A DNA stretch of 53,480 nt from Tepidanaerobacter sp. GT38 (GCF_021991635.1 NZ_JAFFJA010000040.1:1-53480), one strand, 5' to 3'; counted from the stretch's first letter, positions 1 through 9,550 are shown. Notes: generated from the sequence alone by a model not told the origin. Program-made: numbers and translations.

Positions 1-20
1 CCGAACATTCAATAGTTCGG
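1..20 (-). terminator. Possible stem-loop downstream of the coiled-coil protein gene
   Basis: A perfect 6-bp inverted repeat (CCGAAC / GTTCGG, 8-nt loop) lies about 70 bases after the stop of the gene ending at 88. Any U-tract would fall outside the window, so this is only a candidate terminator. Confidence 0.25.
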
Positions 21-87
21 GTTTCACGCTATGGTTCAACTTTTTTACTGTCGCATTTAATTTTACAATTAACCAATGAAATTTTAT

Positions 88-2529
88 TCATTTTTTGTGG
101 CTGAAAACACTTGCAATTATATTCCAAATGCCCCGGAACATGTCTTTGACGCGCATCCAAAAAGTTCCATTATCCGTTTCCTCATTCGTGGTACTTTCGC
201 CTTTGCTGTTTTCTTCCTTAATTTCCTGAGTGCGCATTATATATTGTATGCTGGCCGGAGTGTCATTTTTTGGTGAAGTAAGTGAAACAGGTTTGGCGTC
301 TGCATCCATCAGTAACAGGTTGTTTTCGCCTCCGGTATACTTTTCCCATTCATCCTCTATCAAATTGGTTATTGTGTCTTTCGCTCTGCGGATAGTGCTA
401 GTTTCGTTCAAGCCGGTAGCTGATTTGCGAAAAACTTCTGCCAAAGATGCCAGCAGCTTCCTGCTACCTTCATCCAAATCGCTCCCGCTGCTGCGCAGCA
501 GGGATTCAGCAGAGCTGAGAAAACTATTTACGTCCCGCAGGTTTTCCGCCAAGGCGTTAGAAAGATTTATTGCGTCTGATAGAGCTTGCTGAGCGTCCGG
601 CACATATGAGTTAACATTATCGTTCAGTTCCTGGATCAGAGCAAGAGCGGTGTCGGCATTGTTGCTGACACGGATTGCAAGATCTCCCAAGTCGTCCAGG
701 TGCCTTGTCAGCTTTGCTAGTTCACCTTTATGTTCATTCAGGTCTGATAATAGATCTGAGGCTAGTATTGACATGCGCTCCAAATCGCCGCTTATTCCGG
801 AATCTCCCAGTGAACTGCACAAATTTTCTAGATCGCTTACTACGTCTTTTGTGGGCCCTGTAATGCTTGAAATCAATGAATTTATTTCTCGGATTGTCTT
901 ATTGACAGTAGGAATTATAGCGTTTGCAGTTTCCATTAACTTGAGCTGCTCTTCAAAATCAGGATCATCTGCGGCATCGAGCAATGCGATTATGCCTTCA
1001 ACTTCATCGGCACTTTTCCCTCCATATTGAGATAGAAAGTTCTCAAAAGACAGATCCGCTTCTGTTATGCCATTTGCTGCTAAAAACTGTTCATATTTGC
1101 TATATGCCTGCCTGGCCTGACTTACTGCTCTCTTCACTTCTTCTGCACTGGTCATGCCGCCAACGTTTATGGTGTCCACCTTAGAAATGCCAGAGACGCC
1201 ATCCAATGTTTTTTTTAGCTGAGAAAGGCTGCTTTCCAGATCATCCAGATCGTCGCTCAGATCATCTAAGTCATTTTTCAGGAGATATGTTGTCCTTGCA
1301 GCAGATTTGTAATAGGATTCGACATCAGCCGTAAGGCTCCTGATATTTGCCATATCGTCCTGTAGTCTCAAGATGACATGGCGAATATCCTCTAATTCAG
1401 GCTTTAAGGCAATAGCATTTTGAGTCAAATCAGTAAGGCAATTTGTCACATCAGTTAAGGCACTAGAGGCTGTATGAAGATGTGACGCTGCAGGAACTAT
1501 TGTATCAGTAAGAATGTTCATGCTATCTAAGGCCTTATCTGCCCTGCTGTATAAATTGTCTTTTCCGCTAGAGATGGTCTTCCTCACCAAGTTGAGCTGA
1601 TCAAGGCCGTTCGCCGCGGTGCTTAAACTTCCGCTCATACCGTCTAGAGTATCAAGAATCACATCCAAACTGTCACAAATGGCATGATAGGAATCCTCAA
1701 CCTGAACGCGGGCATTCCGGAGGTCTGCGATCTGGTCCAGTTGGACCAATGTAGCGGGAAAAGCCGTAAAGAGCATGCCTCCGAAAGAAAAGTTGTCAGT
1801 ACCTACTCGAATGGTAAAGTGCTGTTCTTCCCCTGGCAAAATCATATAGAGTACAGAGCGCAGATTGCCCATAAGCTGAACTTGCGCTCCATCTGCCTCT
1901 AGTGACAAAATGTCGTCAGCATTGAAAATTGCAGTTGCCGCAAGCACTAAATTGTTCCGGTTGTATTCAGAAGCATCCCGCTTGGGAATTACATCGAGAT
2001 TGATTTCAACCAGCCCAGCCTTGCCAGGCAGCTGCTCTGCCATCGTTGGGACGCCGTTGAGGCGGTAAGAAATGGATATGGTCCATGGTAGATCGCGGAA
2101 AGGCTTGTCAGTCTTGCCCTCAAAGTAAAAACGTTCGGGCTTTTCGATGCTGAGATCAAAGGTCACTTTGTCACCTGAAATTTCAGGTTCCTTATCGTCA
2201 GTGAGGTTTATAACCTCATCGTAGTCACCGTAATCGATTATTTTGGTGTTGCCGTAGGTGAGGTAGCTCTTAACTACGCTGCCTTCTACAATGTTTCCAT
2301 AACAGTCCAGCAGGGCATAGAATGTTTCATCGCATGAAGGGGCGATAGTGAGAGAGCTAGCAGCTTTATTAGCATCAGTTGATAATGGCTCAGACAGCGA
2401 AGATGAAACAGTCGCTGCTACTGCAGGATATTCAGACATGTACATGACCGGGGCAAGTCCGGTACACGCTGTAAGCAAAACTGCGAGGAAACGTTTGAAC
2501 CATATTGTATGCCTATTAACTCCTCTCAT
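88..2529 (-). CDS. Large secreted coiled-coil protein, predicted partner of the adjacent MMPL exporter
   Basis: The product is 813 aa from the chosen ATG at 2529. That start has a strong GAAAGGAGA ribosome binding site six bases upstream; a GTG 33 bases further upstream has none. The N-terminus is a basic stretch followed by a hydrophobic segment (about residues 10-38), consistent with a signal peptide or anchor. An N-terminal beta-rich region (about 60-260, rich in Asp/Gly/aromatic residues) is followed by roughly 400 residues of heptad-like Leu/Ser/Asp sequence predicted to form coiled coil. The C-terminus is basic and aromatic with a short hydrophobic stretch. Proteins of this build are often encoded beside MMPL/RND exporters and resemble the YhgE/Pip class. 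It follows the exporter gene at 2700-4805 by 170 bases with no clear terminator, so the two are probably co-transcribed. A role in export or envelope organisation is inferred; no enzymatic motif is visible. Confidence 0.75.
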   Translation of the reverse strand: MRGVNRHTIWFKRFLAVLLTACTGLAPVMYMSEYPAVAATVSSSLSEPLSTDANKAASSLTIAPSCDETFYALLDCYGNIVEGSVVKSYLTYGNTKIIDYGDYDEVINLTDDKEPEISGDKVTFDLSIEKPERFYFEGKTDKPFRDLPWTISISYRLNGVPTMAEQLPGKAGLVEINLDVIPKRDASEYNRNNLVLAATAIFNADDILSLEADGAQVQLMGNLRSVLYMILPGEEQHFTIRVGTDNFSFGGMLFTAFPATLVQLDQIADLRNARVQVEDSYHAICDSLDVILDTLDGMSGSLSTAANGLDQLNLVRKTISSGKDNLYSRADKALDSMNILTDTIVPAASHLHTASSALTDVTNCLTDLTQNAIALKPELEDIRHVILRLQDDMANIRSLTADVESYYKSAARTTYLLKNDLDDLSDDLDDLESSLSQLKKTLDGVSGISKVDTINVGGMTSAEEVKRAVSQARQAYSKYEQFLAANGITEADLSFENFLSQYGGKSADEVEGIIALLDAADDPDFEEQLKLMETANAIIPTVNKTIREINSLISSITGPTKDVVSDLENLCSSLGDSGISGDLERMSILASDLLSDLNEHKGELAKLTRHLDDLGDLAIRVSNNADTALALIQELNDNVNSYVPDAQQALSDAINLSNALAENLRDVNSFLSSAESLLRSSGSDLDEGSRKLLASLAEVFRKSATGLNETSTIRRAKDTITNLIEDEWEKYTGGENNLLLMDADAKPVSLTSPKNDTPASIQYIMRTQEIKEENSKGESTTNEETDNGTFWMRVKDMFRGIWNIIASVFSHKK

Positions 2530-2699
2530 AACTAATCTCCTTTCAGAAGTATGTGAAGTCACGAGATGTTTAACCCGACACTGCAGCCAGATTGGCTTCT
2601 GCTTTTGCTATTACCTTTAACATTTTTAAACCCCCCACTTTTTCTCACACTCCTAGTGGTGATGGTTTTCCCAAGCAGCTAACACTAATATGACAATAA

Positions 2700-4805
2700 T
2701 CAAACTGCGGAAAGCTTTCCCTCAGCCTGGTCTTTAGGCGGCTTTGGGGTTCGCCACCAGAGCGTAGTTTTCGCAATGAGCGGTTCACATGTCACGAGTA
2801 TGGATGGAAGGATAAAAGTGATGATAGCGCAAGAAATCAATGCGCCGCGGGCAAGCAGGAGGCATATACTGCTGATGATTTCGATTTTTGAGACCATTGC
2901 AACACCAAATGTGGCATAGAAAAGCACCATTGAGCTGGTAATGATGGATTTATATGATGTTTTGGCTGCAATCTTCACGGCTGTTATGCGGTCATGCCTA
3001 ATCTGTATTTCTTCCTGGAACCTGCTTATCATAAGATTTGCGTAATCGCATGTAGCCCCAAGCTGCACACAGCTTATTACAATGGGTGCTATAAACGGAA
3101 TGGCATGGCCGGTAAAGTATGGCACCCCCTGATTGATAAAAATTGCCAATTCAATAGACAATCCAATAATGACAGGTATGCTGACCGATTTAAATAGTAT
3201 TGTTACAACAATTAGGAACGTTATAACTGAGATATATCCGGTAACTTTGAAATCCTCGTCAGCAACGTTAATTAGGTCTTTACTCAATACCGCCTCACCG
3301 GTCACGGTTGCGCCTGGATCGTAAGCTTTAACGATCTTATTTATTTGGTCGATTTGCTCAGCTACTTCGTCAGTTGCTGTCTCATAAGCGGAAGTAACCA
3401 TGATGAGCTGATAGCCATCTTTTTTGAAAATATCGCGGATTTCCTGCGGTACAAAGAAATCTGGCACTGCGTTAATATACTTATTGTAGGCAACTACTGA
3501 TTCGATCCCTTCCAGATTTTCGATCTCCTCGGTCATTTTTCTGACTCTAGCCGTACTCAGTTCATCTTTTAAAATAATAAAGTGAATGGTGGACATATTG
3601 TAGTCGCTTTTGAGCTTGTTTGAGGCTACGATAGACGGCATATCCCGTGGCAGTGAACGGTCAAGATTGTAATATACTGGAGCATTTTGATGAGCATACA
3701 AAGCAGGAATAAACATTAACAAAAATAAAATTATTAAACCTTTTCTGTGGTTTAGCGTAAATTGTGCCAAACCGGTCAGATCCGGGAGCAGAGCCTTGTG
3801 ATGAAACTTGTCAATGTATTTATCAAACTGGAGCAAAATTGAAGGCAGGACACAAACTGAAGTCACTAAGCCGATAGTAACCCCTTTAGCCATTACTACG
3901 CCAATATCCAGACCCAGACGCAGGCGCATAAAGCATAGCGACAAAAAGCCGGCTATGGTTGTCAACGAACTACTCATCAATGCCAAAAAAGATGAAGAAA
4001 TTGCCTTTGCCATCGCGTCTCGGTTATCTTTATAATTTGCCTGTTCTTCCTTGTAGCGTTCATAAATGAAAATTGAAAAGTCCATGGTGACTCCCAGCTG
4101 TAATACAGCGGCAATTGCATTTGTTATATAGGAGATTTGTCCAAGGAAAATATTAGTGCCCATATTATAGAGAATTGCCAACCCTGTGCTAAAAAGGAGC
4201 GCCACCGGAAGCAACCACGACTCCATAGCAAGGGACATGACTATATATGAAAAGGCTACTGCTAAAGTTACATAAACAGGGAGCTCGCTATCTACTAGGT
4301 CTTTGGTATCTTTGATGAGAACGGAAAAACCTGCAAGGAAGCAATGCTTGTTGACCAGCTTGCGTATCCTGTCGATAGCTTCCATGGTTCTCTCCGAAGC
4401 CCCTGGCATGTCGTACTGAATAATCATTATTGTAGAATCACCAGAATAAAATTTTTCCCTTAATTCTTCCGTAAACATGTTGGTGGGAACCTGTATTCCT
4501 ATTAGGCTGGAAATCCAAATCACATTGCTTACTCCGGGCACATCTTCAATTTTCTTCCTAAGTTCGTTAGTATAGCTCGGCGGCATATTTTCCACAATGA
4601 GCATGGTAGTTGCCGCACTTTTAAATGGTTCCTCTAAAAGTGCTTCGCCTTTGGTAGAATCTAATTCTGGCGGCAGGTAGGTCAAAATGTCATAGTCTAT
4701 GCGGGTGGCAACAGCTCCTAAAAGACTGGGGATGAGGAGCAGCAATGCAACGGTAACCACTAGTTTGGGTTTTCTCGTAAGAGCTTGAGCTAGTTTGTGT
4801 GACAA
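2700..4805 (-). CDS. RND/MMPL-family membrane exporter
   Basis: About 700 aa with the duplicated MMPL/RND layout: one N-terminal membrane helix (residues about 15-35), an extracytoplasmic domain, a five-helix bundle (about 180-330), a single helix near 355, a second extracytoplasmic domain and a second five-helix bundle (about 520-680). The length matches the single-chain HAE3-like exporters that move hydrophobic or lipid-like substrates by proton-motive force. The substrate cannot be told. I prefer the TTG at 4805, preceded by AGAAGGTGG at normal spacing; the in-frame GTG at 4814 overlaps that ribosome binding site. The gene is divergent from the response regulator at 4949, sharing a 140-bp promoter region, so control by that two-component system is plausible. 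Confidence 0.88.
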   Translation of the reverse strand: MSHKLAQALTRKPKLVVTVALLLLIPSLLGAVATRIDYDILTYLPPELDSTKGEALLEEPFKSAATTMLIVENMPPSYTNELRKKIEDVPGVSNVIWISSLIGIQVPTNMFTEELREKFYSGDSTIMIIQYDMPGASERTMEAIDRIRKLVNKHCFLAGFSVLIKDTKDLVDSELPVYVTLAVAFSYIVMSLAMESWLLPVALLFSTGLAILYNMGTNIFLGQISYITNAIAAVLQLGVTMDFSIFIYERYKEEQANYKDNRDAMAKAISSSFLALMSSSLTTIAGFLSLCFMRLRLGLDIGVVMAKGVTIGLVTSVCVLPSILLQFDKYIDKFHHKALLPDLTGLAQFTLNHRKGLIILFLLMFIPALYAHQNAPVYYNLDRSLPRDMPSIVASNKLKSDYNMSTIHFIILKDELSTARVRKMTEEIENLEGIESVVAYNKYINAVPDFFVPQEIRDIFKKDGYQLIMVTSAYETATDEVAEQIDQINKIVKAYDPGATVTGEAVLSKDLINVADEDFKVTGYISVITFLIVVTILFKSVSIPVIIGLSIELAIFINQGVPYFTGHAIPFIAPIVISCVQLGATCDYANLMISRFQEEIQIRHDRITAVKIAAKTSYKSIITSSMVLFYATFGVAMVSKIEIISSICLLLARGALISCAIITFILPSILVTCEPLIAKTTLWWRTPKPPKDQAEGKLSAV

Positions 4806-4840
4806 GAGTTCCACCTTCTTTATTGCTTTTTACGTTATAA

Positions 4841-4869
4841 ATCTTAGTTTTGCTGCAGGGAAAAGTCAA
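4841..4869 (-). promoter_or_regulatory. Promoter of the MMPL exporter gene
   Basis: On the minus strand TTGACT (4869-4864) is followed after exactly 17 bases by TAAGAT (4846-4841), about 36 bases before the start codon. The site lies in the divergent region shared with the two-component operon. Confidence 0.55.
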
Positions 4870-4902
4870 GATAACACACAGAACCTTTATAATTTTTAAT
4901 AA

Positions 4903-4929
4903 TTGCGCTCTATATAAAGACGCTATAAT
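4903..4929 (+). promoter_or_regulatory. Candidate promoter of the response regulator/kinase operon
   Basis: A perfect TATAAT (4924-4929) lies 20 bases before the ATG, with TTGCGC (4903-4908) 15 bases upstream. The spacer is short and the leader would be very short, so the -35 assignment is weak. The -10 is the better-supported part. Confidence 0.35.
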
Positions 4930-4948
4930 AGAAAATGGAGCTGATAAC

Positions 4949-5674
4949 ATGAAACGAAAAGTTCTCATTGTGGACGATGACACGTCAATTTTGATGTTGC
5001 TTTACGATGTCCTTACTGAAAGCGGCTTGGATGTTGAGATGGCGCAGTCTGGTGAGCACGCTCTCCAGCTTGTTAGAACTCAGCAGTTTGATCTTATCCT
5101 GCTAGATATCATGATGAAAGGGCTCAGCGGACTAGAAATATGCCGCGAGATCCGCGGCCAGGTGAGCTGCCCTATTCTCTTTCTCAGTGCCAAGGACAGC
5201 ATTAGAGATATCATCCGTGGATTGGATCTTGGAGCTGATGACTACATAACAAAGCCATTTGTAGTAGAGGAACTTGTGGCACGCATTCATGCCCATCTGC
5301 GCAGAGAGGAACGGGCTGAATCGTCACAGCATCAAGCGCAGCCAATACAAATAGGCGACATCCGACTCGACCCAATGAAAATAACAGTGACGAAAAACGG
5401 AACATCTGTAGCTCTGTCTACCAGAGAATTTGAACTGCTCCATTACCTCATGCGCAACGCGGGGCAGGTTCTATCCCGGGAGCAAATTTTTCGAGACGTG
5501 TGGAAGACCGAATACGGTGATGTAGGTGCCGTTGCCATCAACATCAAGAACCTTAGAGCAAAACTTGACCCGGACTGGACATATATTAAAACCATCTGGG
5601 GTTCCGGTTACATGTTTGTCTCACAAAGCGCTTTTAATGATGAAGAAGCAGAGAAAAGGGAATGTGAGAAATGA
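4949..5674 (+). CDS. OmpR/PhoB-family response regulator
   Basis: The product is 241 aa, the usual length of the family. The start is the ATG at 4949, which has GGAG eight bases upstream; the longer open frame back to 4850 has no ribosome binding site. The receiver domain (about 1-115) has the acidic pair D9-D10, phospho-acceptor D53, a Ser/Ala switch position near 80 and the conserved K102 in TKPF. A winged-helix DNA-binding domain (about 130-230) ends in the typical GSGYMF motif. The stop overlaps the start of the kinase gene by ATGA, so the two are translationally coupled. The location, divergent from the MMPL exporter, suggests that exporter as a target. The sensed signal is unknown. Confidence 0.93.
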   Translation: MKRKVLIVDDDTSILMLLYDVLTESGLDVEMAQSGEHALQLVRTQQFDLILLDIMMKGLSGLEICREIRGQVSCPILFLSAKDSIRDIIRGLDLGADDYITKPFVVEELVARIHAHLRREERAESSQHQAQPIQIGDIRLDPMKITVTKNGTSVALSTREFELLHYLMRNAGQVLSREQIFRDVWKTEYGDVGAVAINIKNLRAKLDPDWTYIKTIWGSGYMFVSQSAFNDEEAEKRECEK

Positions 5675-7011
5675 AAAATAACAAAATTCGGGTATTCGGT
5701 ATGACTTGGCTGAACCGTAGGCTGTCCAGAAAAATGGTGCTGGGTCTTATAATTGTTGCTGCTTTGAGCTGGATCTTCATGTGCCGAAGTTTTATGACCT
5801 ATCTGAGCAACAACGCACGCCGGTCATACGATGTGATGATAAGTCATGCGGATGGCTATGCCCAGGACGTTGCTGCTATTCTTGAGAGAAGCGAAAACTT
5901 CAACAGGCTGCAGTATTACCTTGAAAAGCATGAACTAGGATGTATCGTGTGGGATGCAGACGGAAGGCTGATTTTTGCATATACAAACCCGGTAAATGAT
6001 AACCATGGCGTAATTGCTTCAATCAAGCGTGAATCAACCCTCGGCAGTGGGCAAAATATTACTTTCCAGATTTGGACACACTCAACTCCCCAGCAGGATT
6101 TGATCGATTCCCTGCGGTATAAGGTGCGCAGCGGGCTTTTTCTTTTAAATGTTTGTATCTTCCTGCTTATGGCGGTTCTAATTTTTACTATCGTAGTAAT
6201 TCCCGTTGTCCAGTTGCGTAAAACCATGCGGCTCTATTATGAGCAGGGAAAGCTTCCGAAGCGAAGTAATCGCATGGATGAGATCGGCAAACTGCAAAAC
6301 ACCTTTGCCGATATGGTGGAAGTAATTCAAGCAAAGGAGCAGGCTGAACATCGTTTGGTTGCCTCCATTTCCCACGATATTAAGAATCCTCTCACTTCTA
6401 TTATGGGATATACTGAAAGGCTTCTTTCAACAGAATTGCCGCCGGAAAAACAGCGTCAGTACCTGCGATGTGTTTATGACAAAGCCCTGGGGATCAAATC
6501 ACTGGTGGATAAATTCGACGAATACCTGGACGTAGGTTTAAGGGATACAGTGCCAATGATCTCTGTAAAGGCAAAAGACATCTGCAGCATGCTGCAGAAA
6601 GAATACGGAGCAGAGCTGGAAGATGCCGGGGTAAATTTTGAAATAAATTGCCGCTGCCCGGAAAGTTGCCTGATGTGCAATATGGACGATCTTAAACGAT
6701 TTTTTGGAAACCTCATCGGCAACAGTATCTGCCATGCCGGCGCTGAGCATCTAGAGCTGCATATACTATGTCAAAAGCAGGAAGATCAAATTGAATTCTG
6801 CTTTTGGGACAACGGGCACGGTGTTGACCCGGTAATTCTGCCAAAAATTTTCGAGCCTTTTTATACTACAGACCGAGGTCGTAAAGTGTCGGGCCTTGGC
6901 CTTTCCATCTGCAAAAATATTGCAAAGGCCCACGGGGGAACAGTGTCAGCAGAAAATGTTCCGAAAGGCGGGTTACTGATCAGACTGTTGCTTCCATGTA
7001 CTAAAAGCTAA
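5671..7011 (+). CDS. Membrane sensor histidine kinase
   Basis: The product is 446 aa. Membrane helix 1 spans about residues 21-40, an extracytoplasmic sensor region about 41-152, and helix 2 about 154-180. A HAMP linker (to about 222) is followed by a HisKA domain with the phospho-acceptor H235 in the motif SISHDIKNPL, then a HATPase domain with an N-box (NLIGNSICHAG), G1 box (DNGHGVD) and G2 box (GLGLSICKN). It is the partner of the response regulator upstream, which its ATG overlaps by four bases. The sensor region has no family I can name. Envelope stress or an amphiphilic compound would suit the neighbouring exporter, but this is inference. Confidence 0.93.
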   Translation: MKNNKIRVFGMTWLNRRLSRKMVLGLIIVAALSWIFMCRSFMTYLSNNARRSYDVMISHADGYAQDVAAILERSENFNRLQYYLEKHELGCIVWDADGRLIFAYTNPVNDNHGVIASIKRESTLGSGQNITFQIWTHSTPQQDLIDSLRYKVRSGLFLLNVCIFLLMAVLIFTIVVIPVVQLRKTMRLYYEQGKLPKRSNRMDEIGKLQNTFADMVEVIQAKEQAEHRLVASISHDIKNPLTSIMGYTERLLSTELPPEKQRQYLRCVYDKALGIKSLVDKFDEYLDVGLRDTVPMISVKAKDICSMLQKEYGAELEDAGVNFEINCRCPESCLMCNMDDLKRFFGNLIGNSICHAGAEHLELHILCQKQEDQIEFCFWDNGHGVDPVILPKIFEPFYTTDRGRKVSGLGLSICKNIAKAHGGTVSAENVPKGGLLIRLLLPCTKS

Positions 7012-7049
7012 AATAACGGGATTGTATGCTGATTTATGATTAAATCTGG

Positions 7050-7090
7050 CAGCAAAATAAATACAGCCCACTTTTTGTAGGCTGTATTTA
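7050..7090 (-). terminator. Terminator between the converging kinase and PAS genes
   Basis: A perfect 11-bp stem (7058-7068 with 7080-7090) with an 11-base loop. On the minus strand it is followed by TTTT and serves the PAS gene ending at 7096. It may also stop plus-strand transcripts from the kinase operon, though the U-tract on that side is poor. Confidence 0.75.
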
Positions 7091-7095
7091 TAAGA

Positions 7096-7437
7096 TTATC
7101 CCCTCTTGCGATGAGGGATTTCCAAGGGAAGTTCTATTGAAATCTCCACCAAACCCCCATAGTTTTCGTTTTCATCATACCAAGGCATCTGATGAATAAG
7201 TTTCTTTTTCCCATTTTTTTCGACGGAGTAGGTATTCGATTCCGCATTATCCAACAATCTTTTCAGTTTGCTCTTTGCAGGTTCCGGATGGCAGTCCAGC
7301 ACGTTTTTGCCTATGAGTCCGCTGCCGCTGCTTTTTTCAAAGGTCTTGCAGGATTTTTCGTTCATGTAAATTATCTTGCCTTCAGTATCGCAAACAGTAA
7401 TTGCTACGGGAAGATGTTTTACCCAGTCAAGATTCAT
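7096..7437 (-). CDS. Stand-alone PAS-domain protein
   Basis: The product is 113 aa, almost exactly one PAS domain: the N-terminal sheet (VAITVCDTEGKIIYMNE) is followed by a helical region with the CHPEPAK motif and a C-terminal sheet ending in an E-I-S-I-E-L-P pattern. No output domain follows. I chose the ATG at 7437, 11 bases after AAGGAG; a GTG nine bases upstream sits only two bases from that ribosome binding site. Such single PAS proteins resemble the PAS module of DUF438-type proteins. The ligand is unknown. The gene converges on the kinase gene but lies on the other strand, so a link to that system is not shown. Confidence 0.8.
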   Translation of the reverse strand: MNLDWVKHLPVAITVCDTEGKIIYMNEKSCKTFEKSSGSGLIGKNVLDCHPEPAKSKLKRLLDNAESNTYSVEKNGKKKLIHQMPWYDENENYGGLVEISIELPLEIPHRKRG

Positions 7438-7679
7438 ATTGATCACTTCTCCTTAGTTAGTTTTTTGAGGTCTTCGACGCATTTTGTAAAAGGAAGACCA
7501 GTGCTTTCCCTTCAAATATCAGCTTTTCTTCTGTTCTTATACAGAGGCAGAATCGGCTTTTGAATAAGTGTTGATTCTTGTCGAACAGCCATAACATAAA
7601 GCTTTTTTAATAAACCTTTGTTCTTTAAAGCTTGTTACTCCATGAGAAAATTCAACTAAAACTTCGAAAATCCTTCCTT

Positions 7680-8276
7680 TTATTTAACTTTATGTATCTG
7701 TCCGGTCCTTATCATTTCACATATTTGTTCATATCTGAAACAGTCTACTACGTGGTCATTTACCAAACCCGTTGCCTGCATGTGGGAATAGATGATTATC
7801 GGCCCTAAAAATTCGAAGCCTCTGTTTCTTAAATCTTTGCTTATTTCTTCAGACAGCTTGGTTTTTGCAGGAAGTTCAGAGGTGTTTTTCCAGGAATTGA
7901 TGATGGGCTTGTAATCGACAAATCGCCATATGTAGTTGCTAAAACTTCCGAACTCCTTTTGAATCTCTATAAACCTTTTGGCATTGTTAATTGATGCCCT
8001 TATTTTCCTTTCGTTTCTGATTATGCCGTCAAAGTTCATCAACTCTTCCACTTTTCTCTCGTCAAACTTGGCAACTTTAACGGGGTCAAAACCTTCGTAT
8101 GCTTTTCTGTAGTTCTCCCGCTTTTTTAATATGGTAAGCCAGCTCAGGCCTGCCTGTGCAGACTCCAGCACCAGAAATTCAAACTGTTTTCGGTCATCAA
8201 AGACTGGAACCCCCCACTCTTCGTCGTGATATTTTATGTAAAGCTCATCATTTTCGCACCAAGAGCATCTTTTCAT
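7680..8276 (-). CDS. tag: DNA-3-methyladenine glycosylase I
   Basis: The product is 198 aa and removes 3-methyladenine from alkylated DNA in base excision repair. The four ligands of the zinc snap known from E. coli Tag fall at the same positions here: C4, H17, H175 and C179. E38, the conserved catalytic-pocket Glu, is also at the E. coli position. That numbering supports the ATG at 8276; a GTG directly before it shares the same AAAGGAG ribosome binding site. The gene is flanked by gaps of more than 150 bases and appears to be a single-gene unit. No clear terminator follows. Confidence 0.95.
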   Translation of the reverse strand: MKRCSWCENDELYIKYHDEEWGVPVFDDRKQFEFLVLESAQAGLSWLTILKKRENYRKAYEGFDPVKVAKFDERKVEELMNFDGIIRNERKIRASINNAKRFIEIQKEFGSFSNYIWRFVDYKPIINSWKNTSELPAKTKLSEEISKDLRNRGFEFLGPIIIYSHMQATGLVNDHVVDCFRYEQICEMIRTGQIHKVK

Positions 8277-8442
8277 CACAACGTCTCCTTTGTATTTGTA
8301 TGTGGTAGTAATTCATGAATGACCTTCTTTAATTAACCCAATATAACCGATTTATTTGATATTTAGTTAGATTCTTTTGTTTTTAGCACCCTTGTTTTCG
8401 GCAAAAATAGACAATATGGAGTATTTTGATACTCGCAACTGC

Positions 8443-9195
8443 TTACAGTGTTATTTTTACATTTTCAACTTCAAAGCTTTTCCCTCGAATTTCCTTATTG
8501 CTTGTTACAGCTTTTAACTCCACGCTTAACTCCGCTTGGTCACAGAATTGAAAGGCCAAACGGGTGGTCCCCATGTCATAGGTCAGGCAGTTTCCTTTAA
8601 ATTGGGCGTTTGAAAATAGCTTTTGAATATAAGCCCAGGCTTCTTCGGAAAAGTTTCCTTTAACGATAGCTTCACTGATACCATCAATTCCATTGTCGGC
8701 TGCATTTGGCACCATGTACGCCTTCATCTTTTCCATAATATCAGGGCTGTCCAGTTCACCGAAACAAATTTGCAGGTCGGTACCGGGAATGGGTTCTGTA
8801 ACCAGGCTCCTCCAGGGCATGGTTTTCTTAAGCAGCCCAAAGAACCACCGATAACTTATTCTTTCGGGTTCACTAACACTCATTCCCCTGCTCCTGAGCT
8901 CCTCAATTATCTCATCCAACCTGTCCGTCATCAAATATATTGCAATTATGCCGCGATGCCCATTGTTGTACTTTTCTACCCAATCAGTCCTCCAGCCCCC
9001 ACCGTCCTTTCTCTTAAGCCATACCATTTCCAGATACTGCAATCCAATCCATATGTTTGCCACCTGAAATCCCTTCGTTCCCTTTCCCCATGTGGGTTCA
9101 AAGGGAAACCCTAAAGGTTCAATTTGCCTTTTTAACTCTTTTAGTCTTTTTATATCGTTGTCAATATTAATTACAAAATGGTCAAGTCTTATCAT
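8443..9195 (-). CDS. VOC/glyoxalase-like domain protein
   Basis: The product is 250 aa from the ATG at 9195, which follows a run of seven G at good spacing; the open frame extends 48 bases further upstream without a ribosome binding site. The N-terminus (IRLDHFVINIDND) and the following GFQVANIWIGLQYLEMVW segment match the opening beta-alpha-beta of the vicinal oxygen chelate fold, most like the glyoxalase-like family PF13468. A second half with similar spacing follows. Substrate and metal are not predictable. The gene stands alone between tag and tyrS. Confidence 0.75.
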   Translation of the reverse strand: MIRLDHFVINIDNDIKRLKELKRQIEPLGFPFEPTWGKGTKGFQVANIWIGLQYLEMVWLKRKDGGGWRTDWVEKYNNGHRGIIAIYLMTDRLDEIIEELRSRGMSVSEPERISYRWFFGLLKKTMPWRSLVTEPIPGTDLQICFGELDSPDIMEKMKAYMVPNAADNGIDGISEAIVKGNFSEEAWAYIQKLFSNAQFKGNCLTYDMGTTRLAFQFCDQAELSVELKAVTSNKEIRGKSFEVENVKITL

Positions 9196-9504
9196 CAGTT
9201 CCCCCCCTTGAATTGCCCGAATCTTAATTTGATAAATGACCAATAATTCTTGAAATATTTAATACAACCATTTCTTTATTCTTATAAACATCCGCTATTG
9301 AAATCAATTAAGCGTTTATTCATAATTTCCCTCTATGAAATTGAGATAACGTCATAGTCATGTTACATAGAGAATCACAATTGATTTTCTATGATAAGTC
9401 ATTTTCAATTTAAACGTAGATCGGATGGCAACAAGGTCAGGGCTGCGGAAATACCCACAATGCTAGAAATGCTGCAGATACGTCCAAATACATAATATAA
9501 CAAA
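9196..9504. other. Gene-free stretch between tyrS and the VOC gene
   Basis: About 310 AT-rich bases with no supported gene on either strand. The tyrS terminator closes it on the right. A 7-bp inverted repeat (CTCTATG / CATAGAG, about 9332-9373, 28-base spacing) is visible but has no further support. It presumably holds the promoter of the VOC gene, which I could not place. Confidence 0.5.
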
Positions 9505-9542
9505 GGGTGCTTTGATAGATTTGTTTCATCGTCAAAGCACCC
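9498..9542 (-). terminator. tyrS terminator
   Basis: A perfect 11-bp stem (9505-9515 with 9532-9542), 16-base loop, followed on the minus strand by a T-rich run, nine bases after the tyrS stop. Confidence 0.88.
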
Positions 9543-9550
9543 GCTTAAAT

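Noticed and set aside
4690-4983. 97-codon minus-strand frame over the start of the exporter and response regulator genes
   Set aside because: It overlaps two well-supported genes and the divergent promoters; a shadow frame.
8419-8434. GAGTAT/ATACTC hairpin between the VOC and tag genes
   Set aside because: Only six AT-rich pairs and no U-tract; not enough to call a terminator.
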